DNA of 64,000 nucleotides from Mesorhizobium loti (GCF_013170705.1 NZ_CP033334.1:2271501-2335500), one strand, 5' to 3'; shown: positions 1-10,486, counted from the first letter of the stretch. A program made the numbers and translations. The notes: a model not told the origin generated them from the sequence alone.

Positions 1-387
1 CGGTTCGGCCTGTCTGGCAGGTTCCACGGTTTCCGGCAAACGGATCGCGTTGAGCTCATAGGCCGGGACGTAACCGCCGCGTGGAATGGCGATGCGGACG
101 GGCTCGGCGATGCCTTCATTGGCGAAATACTGCTGCAGCAGTTCGCGCAGTCTGCCTGCCTGCACGCGCACCACGGCATCGGTCGACGGATCGAAATCGC
201 CGTCCTTGCCGAAGACGTCCATGGCGATGGAAAAGCCCTTCAGCCTGTCGGCTTCGCCGGCCTGCTCGCGTTCGACGAGATAACGGATCAGTTTGCGCGC
301 ACGCTCGGACCGTCCGAACGTTTCGCTGGCAAGCAGTCGCTCCAGTGTCTCGCGCACTGCGGGGGCGGCAGGCGTGGCATGCTGCAA
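1..387 (-). CDS. N-terminal part of a TPR/cyclase-like regulatory protein (partial)
   Basis: The reading frame runs off the left edge, so only about 129 N-terminal residues are present. The visible protein carries a block with the motifs ERARKLIRYLVER, FSIAMDVFGKD and DPSTDAVVRVQAGRLRELL, then IPRGGYVPAY. I associate this pattern with the N-terminal domain of rhizobial proteins annotated as adenylate-cyclase-like TPR regulators; that is memory of the family, not a search result. No ATG fits the frame. A TTG at 387-385 sits 8 bases after a GAGAGG ribosome binding site, and a GTG at 357-355 is the alternative. The catalytic or TPR part would lie outside the window, so the function stays open. 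Confidence 0.55.
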   Translation of the reverse strand, partial: MQHATPAAPAVRETLERLLASETFGRSERARKLIRYLVEREQAGEADRLKGFSIAMDVFGKDGDFDPSTDAVVRVQAGRLRELLQQYFANEGIAEPVRIAIPRGGYVPAYELNAIRLPETVEPARQAEP

Positions 388-573
388 GTGTCGATCCTCT
401 CGAAGTCGGCACAGGGTGAGGCACGATCATATAGTGCCCCCATCGCCACACAAGTATGCAGCCCTTATGCGATCGCGTACCTAACCGGATAATTTTCCGG
501 TGGTTAATGACCGGGGCCGCCGCCGATCGCCGAACGATGCGGGTTGATATCGCCAAGCCTTTGTTCCGGCTTG

Positions 574-614
574 AAAAAATAGCGGCGCGAGAGCCAGTCG
601 AAGCTCTCGCGCCG
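574..614 (-). terminator. Intrinsic terminator of leuA
   Basis: A perfect 12-bp stem (arms 583-594 and 603-614, 8-base loop) is followed on the minus strand by a TATTTTTT run. It lies 15 bases beyond the leuA stop codon. Confidence 0.92.
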
Positions 615-628
615 ATAACCGGCAAATG

Positions 629-2548
<1,920 letters not shown>

Positions 2549-2563
<15 letters not shown>

Positions 2564-2665
2564 ATCGCCGATAAGGCCGAGAAGAAGCAGGGTCGAGGCA
2601 AACGCGCGCACGGTCTCGCCGGCAAAGCCGGTCTGACGGGAAGCGGTGGTGGCGCGCGTGTTCAT
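2549..2665 (-). CDS. Leucine-rich leader peptide of leuA
   Basis: A 38-residue ORF upstream of leuA whose C-terminal part is STLLLLGLIGDRR. Four consecutive Leu codons (2579-2590) and a fifth (2573-2575) lie 8 to 13 codons before the stop. A GAGAG ribosome binding site precedes the ATG at 2665. Immediately after the stop come the alternative hairpins that reach the leuA ribosome binding site. In attenuators of amino acid operons, ribosome stalling at scarce-amino-acid codons selects between such hairpins, so this peptide probably senses charged tRNA-Leu. The frame continues upstream as a long open frame antisense to the next gene, which I regard as chance. Confidence 0.75.
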
Positions 2666-2821
2666 GCCGGCTCTCATACAGGAGCGGCCCGTGAGAGGCA
2701 AGCGGGCCGGGATCCGTCGATTGTTATCCCTGATGCGGGTGCTCTTTCCCGCGCGCCGCAAATGCGCCAGACTTGGGCGCCGGAGGGTTGCGGTGCACCA
2801 TCGCCGGGAAGGGGGTCGTCC

Positions 2822-3988
2822 ATGAATTTCGTGTTCTTCTCGCCGCATTTCCCCGCCAACGGCGCCGATTTCTGCGACCGGCTGAAGAAGGCGGGCGCCA
2901 CCGTGCTCGGCATTGGCGATGCGCCCCATGACGCGCTGGACGGCAAGCTGAAGGCAGCGCTTTCGGAATATTACCGTGTCGCCGACATGGAGGACTACGA
3001 TGCGGTGTTCCGGGCGATAGGCCATTTCATCCACAAATGGGGCCGCATCGACCGCTTCGAATCGCTCAACGAGCACTGGCTGGAACTGGAAGCCAACATT
3101 CGCACCGATTTCAACATCTACGGCACCAAGCTCGATTTCGTGAAGAACCTGAAGCGCAAGAGCCGCATGCGCGCCTTCTTCCGCAAGAGCGGCGTCGAGA
3201 CGATCGCGCAGCGCAAATGCTCCGACCGCGCCGGCGCCATGACCTTCATCCGCCGCGTCGGCTATCCCGTCGTGGTGAAGCCGGATTCGGGCTCCGGGGC
3301 TTCGAACACCTTCAAGATCTCCAACGCCAGGGAGCTCGACCAGTTCTTCCGGGACAAGCCCGAGGACGTGACCTTTGTCATGGAGCAGTTCATCGAAGGG
3401 CTGGTGGTGACCTATGACGGGCTGGTCAACCGCGACGGCGAGGTGGTGCTGGCGGCCAGCCACCGCTATGACCAGAGCGTCATGGAGGTGGTCAACAAGG
3501 ACCGCCACATGAGCTACACCTGCTTTCCCCGGATCCGACCTGTCGTCGAGGAGGCCGGACGCAAGATCCTGAAGGCGTTCGACGTGCGCGAGCGCTTCTT
3601 CCACATCGAGCTGTTCGAGACCAGGGACGACCGGATCATCGCGCTGGAGGTCAACATGCGGCCGCCCGGCGCCTGGATGACCGATGCGATCAACTACACG
3701 TTCGATATCGACGTCTACGCGGCATGGGCCGATATGGTGGTCAAGGACGCCGCCGGCGGGCCCTATGAGGGCAAATATTTCACCGCCTATGCCAGCCGCA
3801 AGCGGCACCTCCACTATTTGCACAGCCATGAGGACGTGCTAGCGGCGCACCGCGACAAGATCGTCCACCATCAGCCGATAGAAGAGGTTTTCAGCCGCGC
3901 CATGGGAAATTACGCCTACCAGATGCGCTCGAAGGATCAGGCTGATCTGCGTGAAGCGGTCGCCTATATCCATGCGGAAAAGGCCTGA
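2822..3988 (+). CDS. ATP-grasp ligase of unknown substrate
   Basis: A 388-residue soluble ATP-grasp enzyme, the fold that couples ATP cleavage to joining a carboxylate (via acyl phosphate) to a nucleophile. Visible are the nucleotide-binding strand VVVKPDSGSGASNTFKI, the clamp residues VMEQFIEG, and the metal/catalytic ALEVNMRPPG with the E-x-N-x-R pattern. The N-terminal pre-ATP-grasp half has no recognised substrate domain. The ATG at 2822 follows GGGAAGGGGG; an upstream ATG at 2762 lacks a site and adds a compositionally poor segment. Only 5 bases separate it from the downstream serine esterase, so the two form one operon and probably act on one compound. A carboxylate-amine or carboxylate-thiol ligase role is possible but the substrate is unknown. 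Confidence 0.8.
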   Translation: MNFVFFSPHFPANGADFCDRLKKAGATVLGIGDAPHDALDGKLKAALSEYYRVADMEDYDAVFRAIGHFIHKWGRIDRFESLNEHWLELEANIRTDFNIYGTKLDFVKNLKRKSRMRAFFRKSGVETIAQRKCSDRAGAMTFIRRVGYPVVVKPDSGSGASNTFKISNARELDQFFRDKPEDVTFVMEQFIEGLVVTYDGLVNRDGEVVLAASHRYDQSVMEVVNKDRHMSYTCFPRIRPVVEEAGRKILKAFDVRERFFHIELFETRDDRIIALEVNMRPPGAWMTDAINYTFDIDVYAAWADMVVKDAAGGPYEGKYFTAYASRKRHLHYLHSHEDVLAAHRDKIVHHQPIEEVFSRAMGNYAYQMRSKDQADLREAVAYIHAEKA

Positions 3989-3993
3989 AGGCG

Positions 3994-4770
3994 ATGGACA
4001 TCTCCTATCATAAGCATTTCTCGGGCAAGCTCGGCCGCGACATGGAATACAAGCGCTACGGCCATGCCGGCCGGCCGGTGGTGGTGTTCCCGACCTCGCA
4101 GGGAAGGTTCTATCAGTTCGAGGATTCCGGCGGGGTCGGCGCACTGGCCGAATTCGTCGACACCGGCCGCATCCAGCTGTTCACGGTCGACGGCGTCGAT
4201 TCTGAATCCTTCTTCGACAAGCATCACGACGCCGCGCAGCGCATCGCCCGGCACGAGGCCTATTTCCGCTACGTGCGCGAGGAGGCACTGCCGGAATTCT
4301 TGTCCACCGCGGCGGCCGCCAATGGCGGGCGCAAGCTGAAGCCGTTGTTTTCAGGCTGTTCGATGGGCGGCTACCACTCCTCGAACTTCGTCTTCCGCTT
4401 TCCGGAGCTGGCCAGCGGCGTCATCTCGTTGTCGGGTGTCTATTCGGCCCGCGATTTCTTCGGCAAGGCGCTGGAGGGCGATATCTTCTACAACTCGCCG
4501 CTCGACTATCTGCCCGGCATCGTCGACCCCAAGCTGCTGGCCCGGCTGAAGGCGCTGAGGCTGATCTTCTGCTCCGGGCAGGGCGCCTGGGAAGAGCGCA
4601 TGCTGGTCGAGACGCGCCAGCTGGAGCAGATACTGCGCGACAAGTCGATTCCGGCCTGGGTCGACTATTGGGGGGGCGATGTCAGCCATGACTGGCCATG
4701 GTGGCACAAGCAGCTGGTCTATTTCTTCGGCCGCTGGCTGGATGATGACCTGATGCACAGGCTCGACTGA
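3994..4770 (+). CDS. Alpha/beta-hydrolase fold esterase paired with the ATP-grasp ligase
   Basis: A 258-residue protein of the esterase (S-formylglutathione hydrolase/FrmB-like) superfamily. The nucleophile elbow is GCSMGG at residues 121-126 with Ser123 as the likely nucleophile; an HDW near residue 234 may supply the catalytic His. No signal peptide is visible, so it should be cytoplasmic. It starts 6 bases after the ATP-grasp stop codon. A ligase and a hydrolase made from one transcript suggest either synthesis plus release of an activated intermediate, or a make-and-remove modification cycle. Its substrate cannot be read from the sequence. Confidence 0.8.
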   Translation: MDISYHKHFSGKLGRDMEYKRYGHAGRPVVVFPTSQGRFYQFEDSGGVGALAEFVDTGRIQLFTVDGVDSESFFDKHHDAAQRIARHEAYFRYVREEALPEFLSTAAAANGGRKLKPLFSGCSMGGYHSSNFVFRFPELASGVISLSGVYSARDFFGKALEGDIFYNSPLDYLPGIVDPKLLARLKALRLIFCSGQGAWEERMLVETRQLEQILRDKSIPAWVDYWGGDVSHDWPWWHKQLVYFFGRWLDDDLMHRLD

Positions 4771-4833
4771 GGTCCATTGACATCCAGCGGCGGGTCGACT
4801 GCCTCGCCATCACTTGGCGGACGCCTGGGCAAC

Positions 4834-6366
4834 TTACCCTTCCTGGCAGACCGGCAGCGAAACAGTCTCGTGTTCAGTCGCCGATCCGCGCCGCAGGCCG
4901 AGGAAGACGACAAGGGCGGTGGCGATGGTGATTACGGCCAGCACGACCAGCAGCCGATCGAACGCCGTCTCATAGGCTTGCACCAGCACGCCGGCATTGG
5001 CCAATGGCAGATGTTGCGCCGTTTCACCGACATTGCCGGTGACAAGCAACTGCGCCGCGGCGGCCGTATCCGCGGAAGATACGCCTCGAGGAGCGAGTTG
5101 TGTCGCGGTGAAGCCCGACAGGGTCGCCATGACGATGGCCAGCGCCACGCCCTCGCAGGCGACACGGGTGGTGTTGAAGATGCCGACCGCCATGCCGGCG
5201 CGCTCCTTCGGCACGACGCTGACGGCGAGCCCGTCCATCAATCCCCAGGGTAGAGCGATGCCGACGCCGATCAGCATCAGCGGCGCCACCAGAGCGACGG
5301 CAACCGGTGGTGTCAGGCTCAGCCAGACGAGGCCGGCGGCGGCGATGAGCAGACCGACGCCGCAGATCGTGGCCGGTGCTATCCAGCGCGCCAATTGGCC
5401 GGCGAGCAAGGGCAGGATCAGCAGTGGCCCCGACAGGCAGATCATCAATTGTCCGGCCTTGACCTCGCTCATTCCCTGGATGCCGATGAAGCGGATCGGC
5501 AAAAGCACCAGCAGGACGACGAAGCCATAGGCTGGTGCCGCCGCCAGGAACTGGACGCCGACGAAGCGGGGAAAGCGAAACAGGGTGAGATCGAGCATCG
5601 GCCGGCGCACGCGCCGCTCAACGATGATGAAGGCCGCGAAGAAGAGCACTGCCGCCACCAGCAACGCGATGACGACGGGATCGGTCCAGCCGACCTGCGG
5701 CGCCTGCAGCACACCATAGGTCAGCGCGGCCAGCGCGATGGTGAAGGTGCCGGCTCCCGCCCAGTCGAGCACGGTCGCATCCGGGTCGCGCGATTCCCTG
5801 ATGGTGCGCAGGCCGAGGGCTGCCGCCGCGATCGCGAGCACTGCCACCAGAACAAGGATCGACCGCCAGCCGAATGCGGAGATGAGCAGGCCCGAGGCGA
5901 TGGGGCCGAAGGCCAGGCCGATGCCGAAACTGGTGCCGAGGAAGGAGAAGGCGCGCAGCCGCAGCGGCCCTTCGAATTCCTGGGCAAGTGCCGAGGCGCC
6001 GCCGGCGAAGGCCAAGGCACTGCCGATCCCTTGCGCGGCCCTGAACATGTCGAACCAGGCGATGTCGGGCGCCAGCATCGCGCCGAGTGATGCCACGACA
6101 AAAAGGCAGAGGCCGGCAAGGAAGACGCGTTTGCGGCCGTGGTTGTCAGCCAGCGCTCCCGATGCCATCAGGCCGGCGCCGAAGGTCAGCATGAAGGCGT
6201 TTGTCACCCAGTTGAGTGCGATCGGGCTGCCGCCGAGATCGGCAGCGATGCGGGAGAGCGCGACGGCCGGGCCGGTGAAGGTCAAGGGCATCGTCATCGC
6301 GGCAAGGCATACCGACAAGAGCACGAGCCATCTCGCGGTCGGGCCGGTTGTGGTCTGCAAGGTCAT
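4834..6366 (-). CDS. MFS drug/solute exporter, 14-helix type
   Basis: A 510-residue transporter of the major facilitator superfamily, with many hydrophobic helices and the typical loop motif GALADNHGRKRVF between helices 2 and 3. Length and pattern fit the EmrB/QacA group of proton-driven exporters with 14 helices. The ATG at 6366 follows AGGAAAA; the extension to 6399 lacks a site. It is transcribed away from a LysR regulator starting at 6512, and a symmetric AT-rich element lies between them, so the LysR protein probably controls it. The exported compound is unknown. Confidence 0.88.
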   Translation of the reverse strand: MTLQTTTGPTARWLVLLSVCLAAMTMPLTFTGPAVALSRIAADLGGSPIALNWVTNAFMLTFGAGLMASGALADNHGRKRVFLAGLCLFVVASLGAMLAPDIAWFDMFRAAQGIGSALAFAGGASALAQEFEGPLRLRAFSFLGTSFGIGLAFGPIASGLLISAFGWRSILVLVAVLAIAAAALGLRTIRESRDPDATVLDWAGAGTFTIALAALTYGVLQAPQVGWTDPVVIALLVAAVLFFAAFIIVERRVRRPMLDLTLFRFPRFVGVQFLAAAPAYGFVVLLVLLPIRFIGIQGMSEVKAGQLMICLSGPLLILPLLAGQLARWIAPATICGVGLLIAAAGLVWLSLTPPVAVALVAPLMLIGVGIALPWGLMDGLAVSVVPKERAGMAVGIFNTTRVACEGVALAIVMATLSGFTATQLAPRGVSSADTAAAAQLLVTGNVGETAQHLPLANAGVLVQAYETAFDRLLVVLAVITIATALVVFLGLRRGSATEHETVSLPVCQEG

Positions 6367-6466
6367 GGATTTTCCTATCTGAAGAAGCATCGCCGGCATG
6401 GCGCGTGGGTTGCGGCGCCGGTCGCAGCCACAAGATAGGTCGGTGGCCTTTCAGGAAAAATGCTAC

Positions 6467-6482
6467 TATATCTCCTGATATA
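6467..6482. promoter_or_regulatory. Candidate LysR operator (TATATC-N4-GATATA)
   Basis: A perfect 6-4-6 inverted repeat in the 145-bp gap between the divergent MFS gene and the LysR gene, 30 bases before the LysR start. The position fits an autoregulatory and activating LysR site; binding is inferred. Confidence 0.5.
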
Positions 6483-6511
6483 CCGGACTGAAACGCTCGA
6501 ATGGGAACGCG

Positions 6512-7393
6512 ATGGATCGTCTCAGTGGCCTCCTGGCTTTCGCCCGCACGGCCGAACTCGGCAGTTTCATCGCCGCCGGGCGTGCGCTCGGCATCTCCGC
6601 CTCCGCCGTTGGCAAGAGTGTCGCCAGGCTCGAACAGGAACTCGGCGTGCGCCTCCTGCAACGCAGCACAAGACGCATCGGGCTGACGGAAGAGGGCAGG
6701 CTGTTCAACGAGCGGGTGCGCCGCATCCTCGACGACATCGACGATGCCGAGGCGATGCTGTCGCGGACGCGGGAGATGCCGCACGGACGGCTGCGGGTCT
6801 CGACCCCGATCGTCACCTATCATCTGCTGCTGCCGGTGTTGTCGGAGTTCATGGCCCGCTATCCCGAGATCGAACTCGATATCGATTTCAACGATCGCAT
6901 CGTCGATGTCATCGAGGAAGGCATCGACGTCGCCATCCGCAGCGGCGAGCTGCCGGATTCCCGCCTGGTGGCGCGTCCGCTCGCACCGTTCCGGCTGCTG
7001 TTGTGCGCCGCGCCTTCCTACCTTGAGCGTCATGGCACACCGAGGGTGCCGGCGGATCTCGCCCGGCATTTCGGCATCCGCTTCCGCTTCCCCAACAGCG
7101 GCAAGCTGCAGGAGTGGCCGTTCATCGCCGATCGCTCCGACCCACGCTCGATGCTGACCTGCAACAACATGGAAGCCTTGAAGGGCGCCACGATCGCCGG
7201 CCTTGGTATCGGCTGCATGCCCGATTTCCTGGTCCGGGAAGCGTTGCGTGACGGCAGGCTGTGCACCGTGCTGGACGATCATGTCGATGGCCGTGGCCAG
7301 TTCCGGATGCTGTGGCCGTCCAATCGCCATTTGTCGCCGAAGGTGCGCGTCCTCGTCGATTTTCTTCCCGAGCGCCTCGCCGTGGTGCGATAG
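6512..7393 (+). CDS. LysR-family transcriptional regulator
   Basis: A 293-residue regulator. The N-terminal winged helix (about residues 1-60) contains ARTAELGSFIAAGRALGISASAVGKSVARLE, the usual LysR helix-turn-helix, and the rest is a periplasmic-binding-like effector domain. The sequence most resembles the large LysR group with SxxLPVLSEFMARYPEIELDI. A GGGAACG site precedes the ATG. It is divergent from the MFS exporter at 4834-6366, its probable target. The effector is unknown. Confidence 0.9.
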   Translation: MDRLSGLLAFARTAELGSFIAAGRALGISASAVGKSVARLEQELGVRLLQRSTRRIGLTEEGRLFNERVRRILDDIDDAEAMLSRTREMPHGRLRVSTPIVTYHLLLPVLSEFMARYPEIELDIDFNDRIVDVIEEGIDVAIRSGELPDSRLVARPLAPFRLLLCAAPSYLERHGTPRVPADLARHFGIRFRFPNSGKLQEWPFIADRSDPRSMLTCNNMEALKGATIAGLGIGCMPDFLVREALRDGRLCTVLDDHVDGRGQFRMLWPSNRHLSPKVRVLVDFLPERLAVVR

Positions 7394-7405
7394 GCAGGCC
7401 CAGGG

Positions 7406-7489
7406 GGCACGGCCTTCGGCCGGCCCGGGGTCACGGCCACAGGCCGGCCCGGGGTCACGGTCTTCGACCGGCCAGAGGTCACGGTCTTG
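7406..7489 (+). repeat. 24-bp tandem repeat, 3.5 copies, each with a small hairpin
   Basis: Units begin at 7406, 7430, 7454 and 7478 (the last partial). Each unit can form a 4-bp stem with a 3-base loop: GGCC-TTC-GGCC, GGCC-ACA-GGCC, GGTC-TTC-GACC. The third unit keeps pairing through two compensating changes. It begins 12 bases after the LysR stop codon and ends just before the MarR operator. Confidence 0.75.
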
Positions 7490-7497
7490 TGATTTCA

Positions 7498-7533
7498 GAT
7501 GCGAAGTTAAACTTTGAAGTTTAGCTTCGTATC
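7498..7533. promoter_or_regulatory. 36-bp near-palindrome, probable MarR operator
   Basis: Two 18-bp arms match at 15 positions, with core GCGAAGTTAAACTT on the left. The element ends 15 bases before the marR-type gene at 7549, in an otherwise AT-poor region. MarR proteins commonly bind such symmetric sites in their own promoters, so it likely controls the operon 7549-10244. Confidence 0.65.
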
Positions 7534-7548
7534 TAGTAGAAGCCCGCC

Positions 7549-8010
7549 ATGAAAGATCAATTGCCCCCGCAGGACGACCCCGAAGCCGCGCATGCGCTGG
7601 CCCTGGCGGCCGAGCTTCGGGTGGTGGCCGGCAGGCTGATCCGGCGGCTGCGCGAACAGGCCGATACCGGTGATCTGACCACGTCGCAGAAGTCGGCGCT
7701 GCTGCATCTGGAGCGCGAGGGTCCGGCGACGGTGACGACGCTGGCGCGCGCCCAGGACATGCGTCCGCAGTCGATGGGCGCCATTGTGTCGGCTCTGCAA
7801 CTGGCCGGTCTGGTGGAAGGCGCGCCGGATCCGGCCGATGGCCGGCAGGTCCTCCTGTCGCTTACGTCTGCTTGCCTGGACATGATCGCGACCGGGCGGG
7901 CGGCACGACAGGACTGGTTGTTCCGCGCCATCCAGGCGAACCTTGACCGCGAGGAGCAGGAGCAACTCGCGGGCGCCGTCGAATTGTTGAAACGGCTCGC
8001 TGACTCCTGA
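7549..8010 (+). CDS. MarR-family transcriptional regulator
   Basis: A 153-residue winged-helix protein with SQKSALLHLEREGPATVTTLARAQDMRPQSMGAIVSALQLAGLVE and the wing DPADGRQVLLSL, diagnostic for MarR. It heads a co-directional set: isochorismatase-family hydrolase, small membrane protein and MFS exporter. With the palindrome at 7498-7533 directly in front, an autorepressor relieved by a small aromatic or toxic ligand is the usual arrangement for this family; the ligand is unknown. Confidence 0.88.
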   Translation: MKDQLPPQDDPEAAHALALAAELRVVAGRLIRRLREQADTGDLTTSQKSALLHLEREGPATVTTLARAQDMRPQSMGAIVSALQLAGLVEGAPDPADGRQVLLSLTSACLDMIATGRAARQDWLFRAIQANLDREEQEQLAGAVELLKRLADS

Positions 8011-8062
8011 CCCTTCAATATCCACGATCCACGCCGCCCTTCGATCGCCGAAAGGAAGCATA

Positions 8063-8626
8063 ATGGCAGTCACCACGCTTGACCCGAAGACCGCACTCAT
8101 CGTCATCGATCTGCAAAAGGGCATCGTTTCGCTACCCTGTGCCCATCCCATCGGCGACGTCGTACAGCGGGCCGGCGCGCTCGCCGACGCGTTCCGCGGC
8201 CGCGCCTTGCCGGTCGTGCTCGTCAACGTCGCCGGCGCCCCTTCGGGCCGGACGGAGCAGGCGCCGCGCGTGCGGGAATTTCCCGCCGGCTGGACTGATC
8301 TTGTCCCTGAGCTGAAGCAGCAGCGGTGGGATCACATCGTGACCAAACGCACTGTGGACGCCTTCGTCAACACCGGCCTCGAAGCCTGGCTGAAGGGCGA
8401 GGGCGTCACCCAGGTGGTGATATCAGGCGTCTCCACCAGCATGGGCGTCGAAGCGACCGCCCGTCACGCGCGCGATCTCGGGTTCAACGTTACGCTCGCC
8501 ATCGATGCCATGACCGATATGAACCTCGATGCCCACACCAACAGCATCGGGCATATTTTCCCCAGGCTGGGCGAAAACGGCACGACACGGGACATCCTCG
8601 ATCTCTTGGACAAGGGAGGTGCCTGA
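8063..8626 (+). CDS. Isochorismatase-family hydrolase lacking the cysteine nucleophile
   Basis: A 187-residue protein with the family layout: LIVIDLQKGIV (Asp), a Lys in VTKRTVDAF and the signature GVSTSMGVEAT. Cysteine hydrolases such as nicotinamidase have Cys at the place of the Gly in SMGVE; true isochorismatases also lack it. Action on a vinyl ether or related bond is therefore more likely than on an amide. AAAGGAAG precedes the ATG. It follows the MarR gene by 52 bases and precedes a membrane protein by 2 bases, so it is part of the regulated operon. The substrate is unknown. Confidence 0.85.
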   Translation: MAVTTLDPKTALIVIDLQKGIVSLPCAHPIGDVVQRAGALADAFRGRALPVVLVNVAGAPSGRTEQAPRVREFPAGWTDLVPELKQQRWDHIVTKRTVDAFVNTGLEAWLKGEGVTQVVISGVSTSMGVEATARHARDLGFNVTLAIDAMTDMNLDAHTNSIGHIFPRLGENGTTRDILDLLDKGGA

Positions 8627-8628
8627 CA

Positions 8629-8958
8629 ATGCAATGGATCGACTGTGTGTCCTATTTCCTTGGTGGCGCCGTGCTGACGAATGCCGTGCCGCATTTCGTC
8701 AGCGGCGTGATGGGGCGGCCTTTTCAAAGCCCCTTCGCCCAGCCGCGCGGCCAGGGCCATTCCTCCTCGACAGTGAATGCCCTGTGGGGATTTCTGAACC
8801 TGGCGGTCGGTTATCTCCTGGTGGTCCGTGTCGGAGATTTCGACCTGCGATCCACGGCTGATGTCGTCGCATTGGGTTTGGGCACCCTCCTCATGGGGGT
8901 AGCAATGGCGCGCATGTTCGGCCGCTTCAACGGCGGCAATGCCCCGGCCGACGGATGA
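8629..8958 (+). CDS. Small membrane protein of unknown function
   Basis: A 109-residue protein with about three hydrophobic segments (roughly residues 5-25, 48-67 and 75-98). I do not recognise the family. It begins 2 bases after the hydrolase stop and ends in a 4-base overlap with the following MFS gene, so translation is coupled within the operon. A role in the same efflux or detoxification unit is inferred from position only. Confidence 0.75.
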   Translation: MQWIDCVSYFLGGAVLTNAVPHFVSGVMGRPFQSPFAQPRGQGHSSSTVNALWGFLNLAVGYLLVVRVGDFDLRSTADVVALGLGTLLMGVAMARMFGRFNGGNAPADG

Positions 8959-10244
8959 GCGACCCGGCAAAAGGCACGTTCCGTTCGCTGGCCAATTTCA
9001 ACTACCGGATCTGGGCCGGCGGCGCGATCGTGTCCAATGTGGGAACCTGGATGCAGCGCACCGCCCAGGACTGGCTGGTGCTGACCCAACTGACCCACAA
9101 CAACGCGACCGCCATGGGTGTGGTGATGGCGCTGCAGTTCGCGCCGCAGATCCTCTTGCTGCCATGGACGGGCTTTGCCGCCGATCATCTCGACCGGCGC
9201 AAGCTGCTGTTCGCCACGCAAGCCGCCATGGGCCTGATCGCGCTCGGTCTTGGCCTGCTCACCGTCGCTGGGCTCGTCCAATTGTGGCACGTCTATGTGT
9301 TCGCATTCCTGCTTGGCTGCACGACGGCGTTCGACGCACCAGCGCGCCAGACCTTCGTCTCAGATCTGGTCGGCGAGACGGATCTGTCGAATGCCGTGGC
9401 GTTGAATTCCACCTCGTTCAATGTCGCGCGCATGATCGGCCCTGCCGTCGCCGGCACCCTTATCGCCTCCGTCGGCTCCGGCTGGGTGTTCCTGATCAAC
9501 GCGGCATCGTTTGCCGCTGTCCTTGCCTCGCTCGGCCTGCTCCGCCTCAGTGAGCTTCACCTGAAGGACAAGACGCAGCGGAGCCGCGGCAGCCTTGCCG
9601 AGGGTTTTGCCTATGTCTGGAAGCGTCCTGACCTTAAAGCCGTCCTTTTGATGCTTTTCCTGATCGGCACGTTCGGGCTCAACTTCCCGATCTTCATTTC
9701 GACCATGTCAGTTTCCGTCTTTCACGCGGGTGCCGGCCAGTATGGGCTGTTGACGTCGACCATGGCGATCGGATCGGTCACCGGGGCATTGCTGGCGGCC
9801 CGGCGCGAGCAGCCCCGCCTGGCGTTTCTTCTGGCGGGTGCCGCGATCTTCGGCCTTGGCTTCAGCCTGGCCGCGATCATGCCCAATTACTGGCTGTTCG
9901 GCCTGGCGCTCGTTGTCATCGGCGTCTCGGCCCAGACGATGACCACTTCGACCATCGGCCTGGTGCAGCTTTCGACCGAACCTGCCATGCGCGGGCGTGT
10001 GATGGCGATCCTGCTGGCCACAACGCTGGGCGGTACCGCTCTCGGCGCCCCGGTGGTCGGCTGGGTGGCCGATGATGTCGGTCCACGCTGGGCGCTTGGC
10101 GTGGCCGCCATTGCCGGCTTTGCTGCGGCTCTCGTCGGGGTTCGCTATCTCGCGAGGTATCGCCGCTTGCGCGTGCGGATCGAGGCCGGACGTCTCCGCT
10201 TCGATCACGATGATGGCAAAGCCGAGCCGGCGGAGGCCGGATAG
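8955..10244 (+). CDS. MFS exporter of the EntS-like group
   Basis: A 429-residue, 12-helix major facilitator protein. The opening FRSLANFNYRIWAGGAIVSNVGTWMQRTAQDWLVLTQL and the loop DHLDRRKLLFATQ are typical of the group that includes enterobactin exporter EntS and related MFS proteins. It overlaps the preceding gene by 4 bases and closes the operon headed by the MarR regulator. Export of the compound sensed by MarR is the natural reading, but the compound is not identifiable. Confidence 0.88.
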   Translation: MSDPAKGTFRSLANFNYRIWAGGAIVSNVGTWMQRTAQDWLVLTQLTHNNATAMGVVMALQFAPQILLLPWTGFAADHLDRRKLLFATQAAMGLIALGLGLLTVAGLVQLWHVYVFAFLLGCTTAFDAPARQTFVSDLVGETDLSNAVALNSTSFNVARMIGPAVAGTLIASVGSGWVFLINAASFAAVLASLGLLRLSELHLKDKTQRSRGSLAEGFAYVWKRPDLKAVLLMLFLIGTFGLNFPIFISTMSVSVFHAGAGQYGLLTSTMAIGSVTGALLAARREQPRLAFLLAGAAIFGLGFSLAAIMPNYWLFGLALVVIGVSAQTMTTSTIGLVQLSTEPAMRGRVMAILLATTLGGTALGAPVVGWVADDVGPRWALGVAAIAGFAAALVGVRYLARYRRLRVRIEAGRLRFDHDDGKAEPAEAG

Positions 10245-10486
10245 GGTCTTCTCCGGCGTCCCGATAGATATGAATACTTAGGTAAAGTTTTTGGTGGAAA
10301 CCCCGGCGACGCGGTGGCATGCTCCGTGATGGCAACGAGGCCAGGATTTTTCGGCGGCTTCGTTTGAAGCGCTATCGAGTGGGGGTTGCCACGCGACAGG
10401 CATGTGGTCACCGCCTATTGGCGCCGCGGCGCGCAAGGCGAGAATGGCGGCGGCGAGGAATAGGGCGCCGATGGCGCTGAGGCCGA

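Noticed and set aside
116..625. Minus-strand frame of 169 codons beside the window's first gene
   Set aside because: It runs through the leuA terminator and overlaps the better supported frame at 1-387; its composition is Arg/Ser-rich noise.
7406..7489. Possible CRISPR array
   Set aside because: Units are contiguous without unique spacers and only 24 bases long; no cas genes are present.
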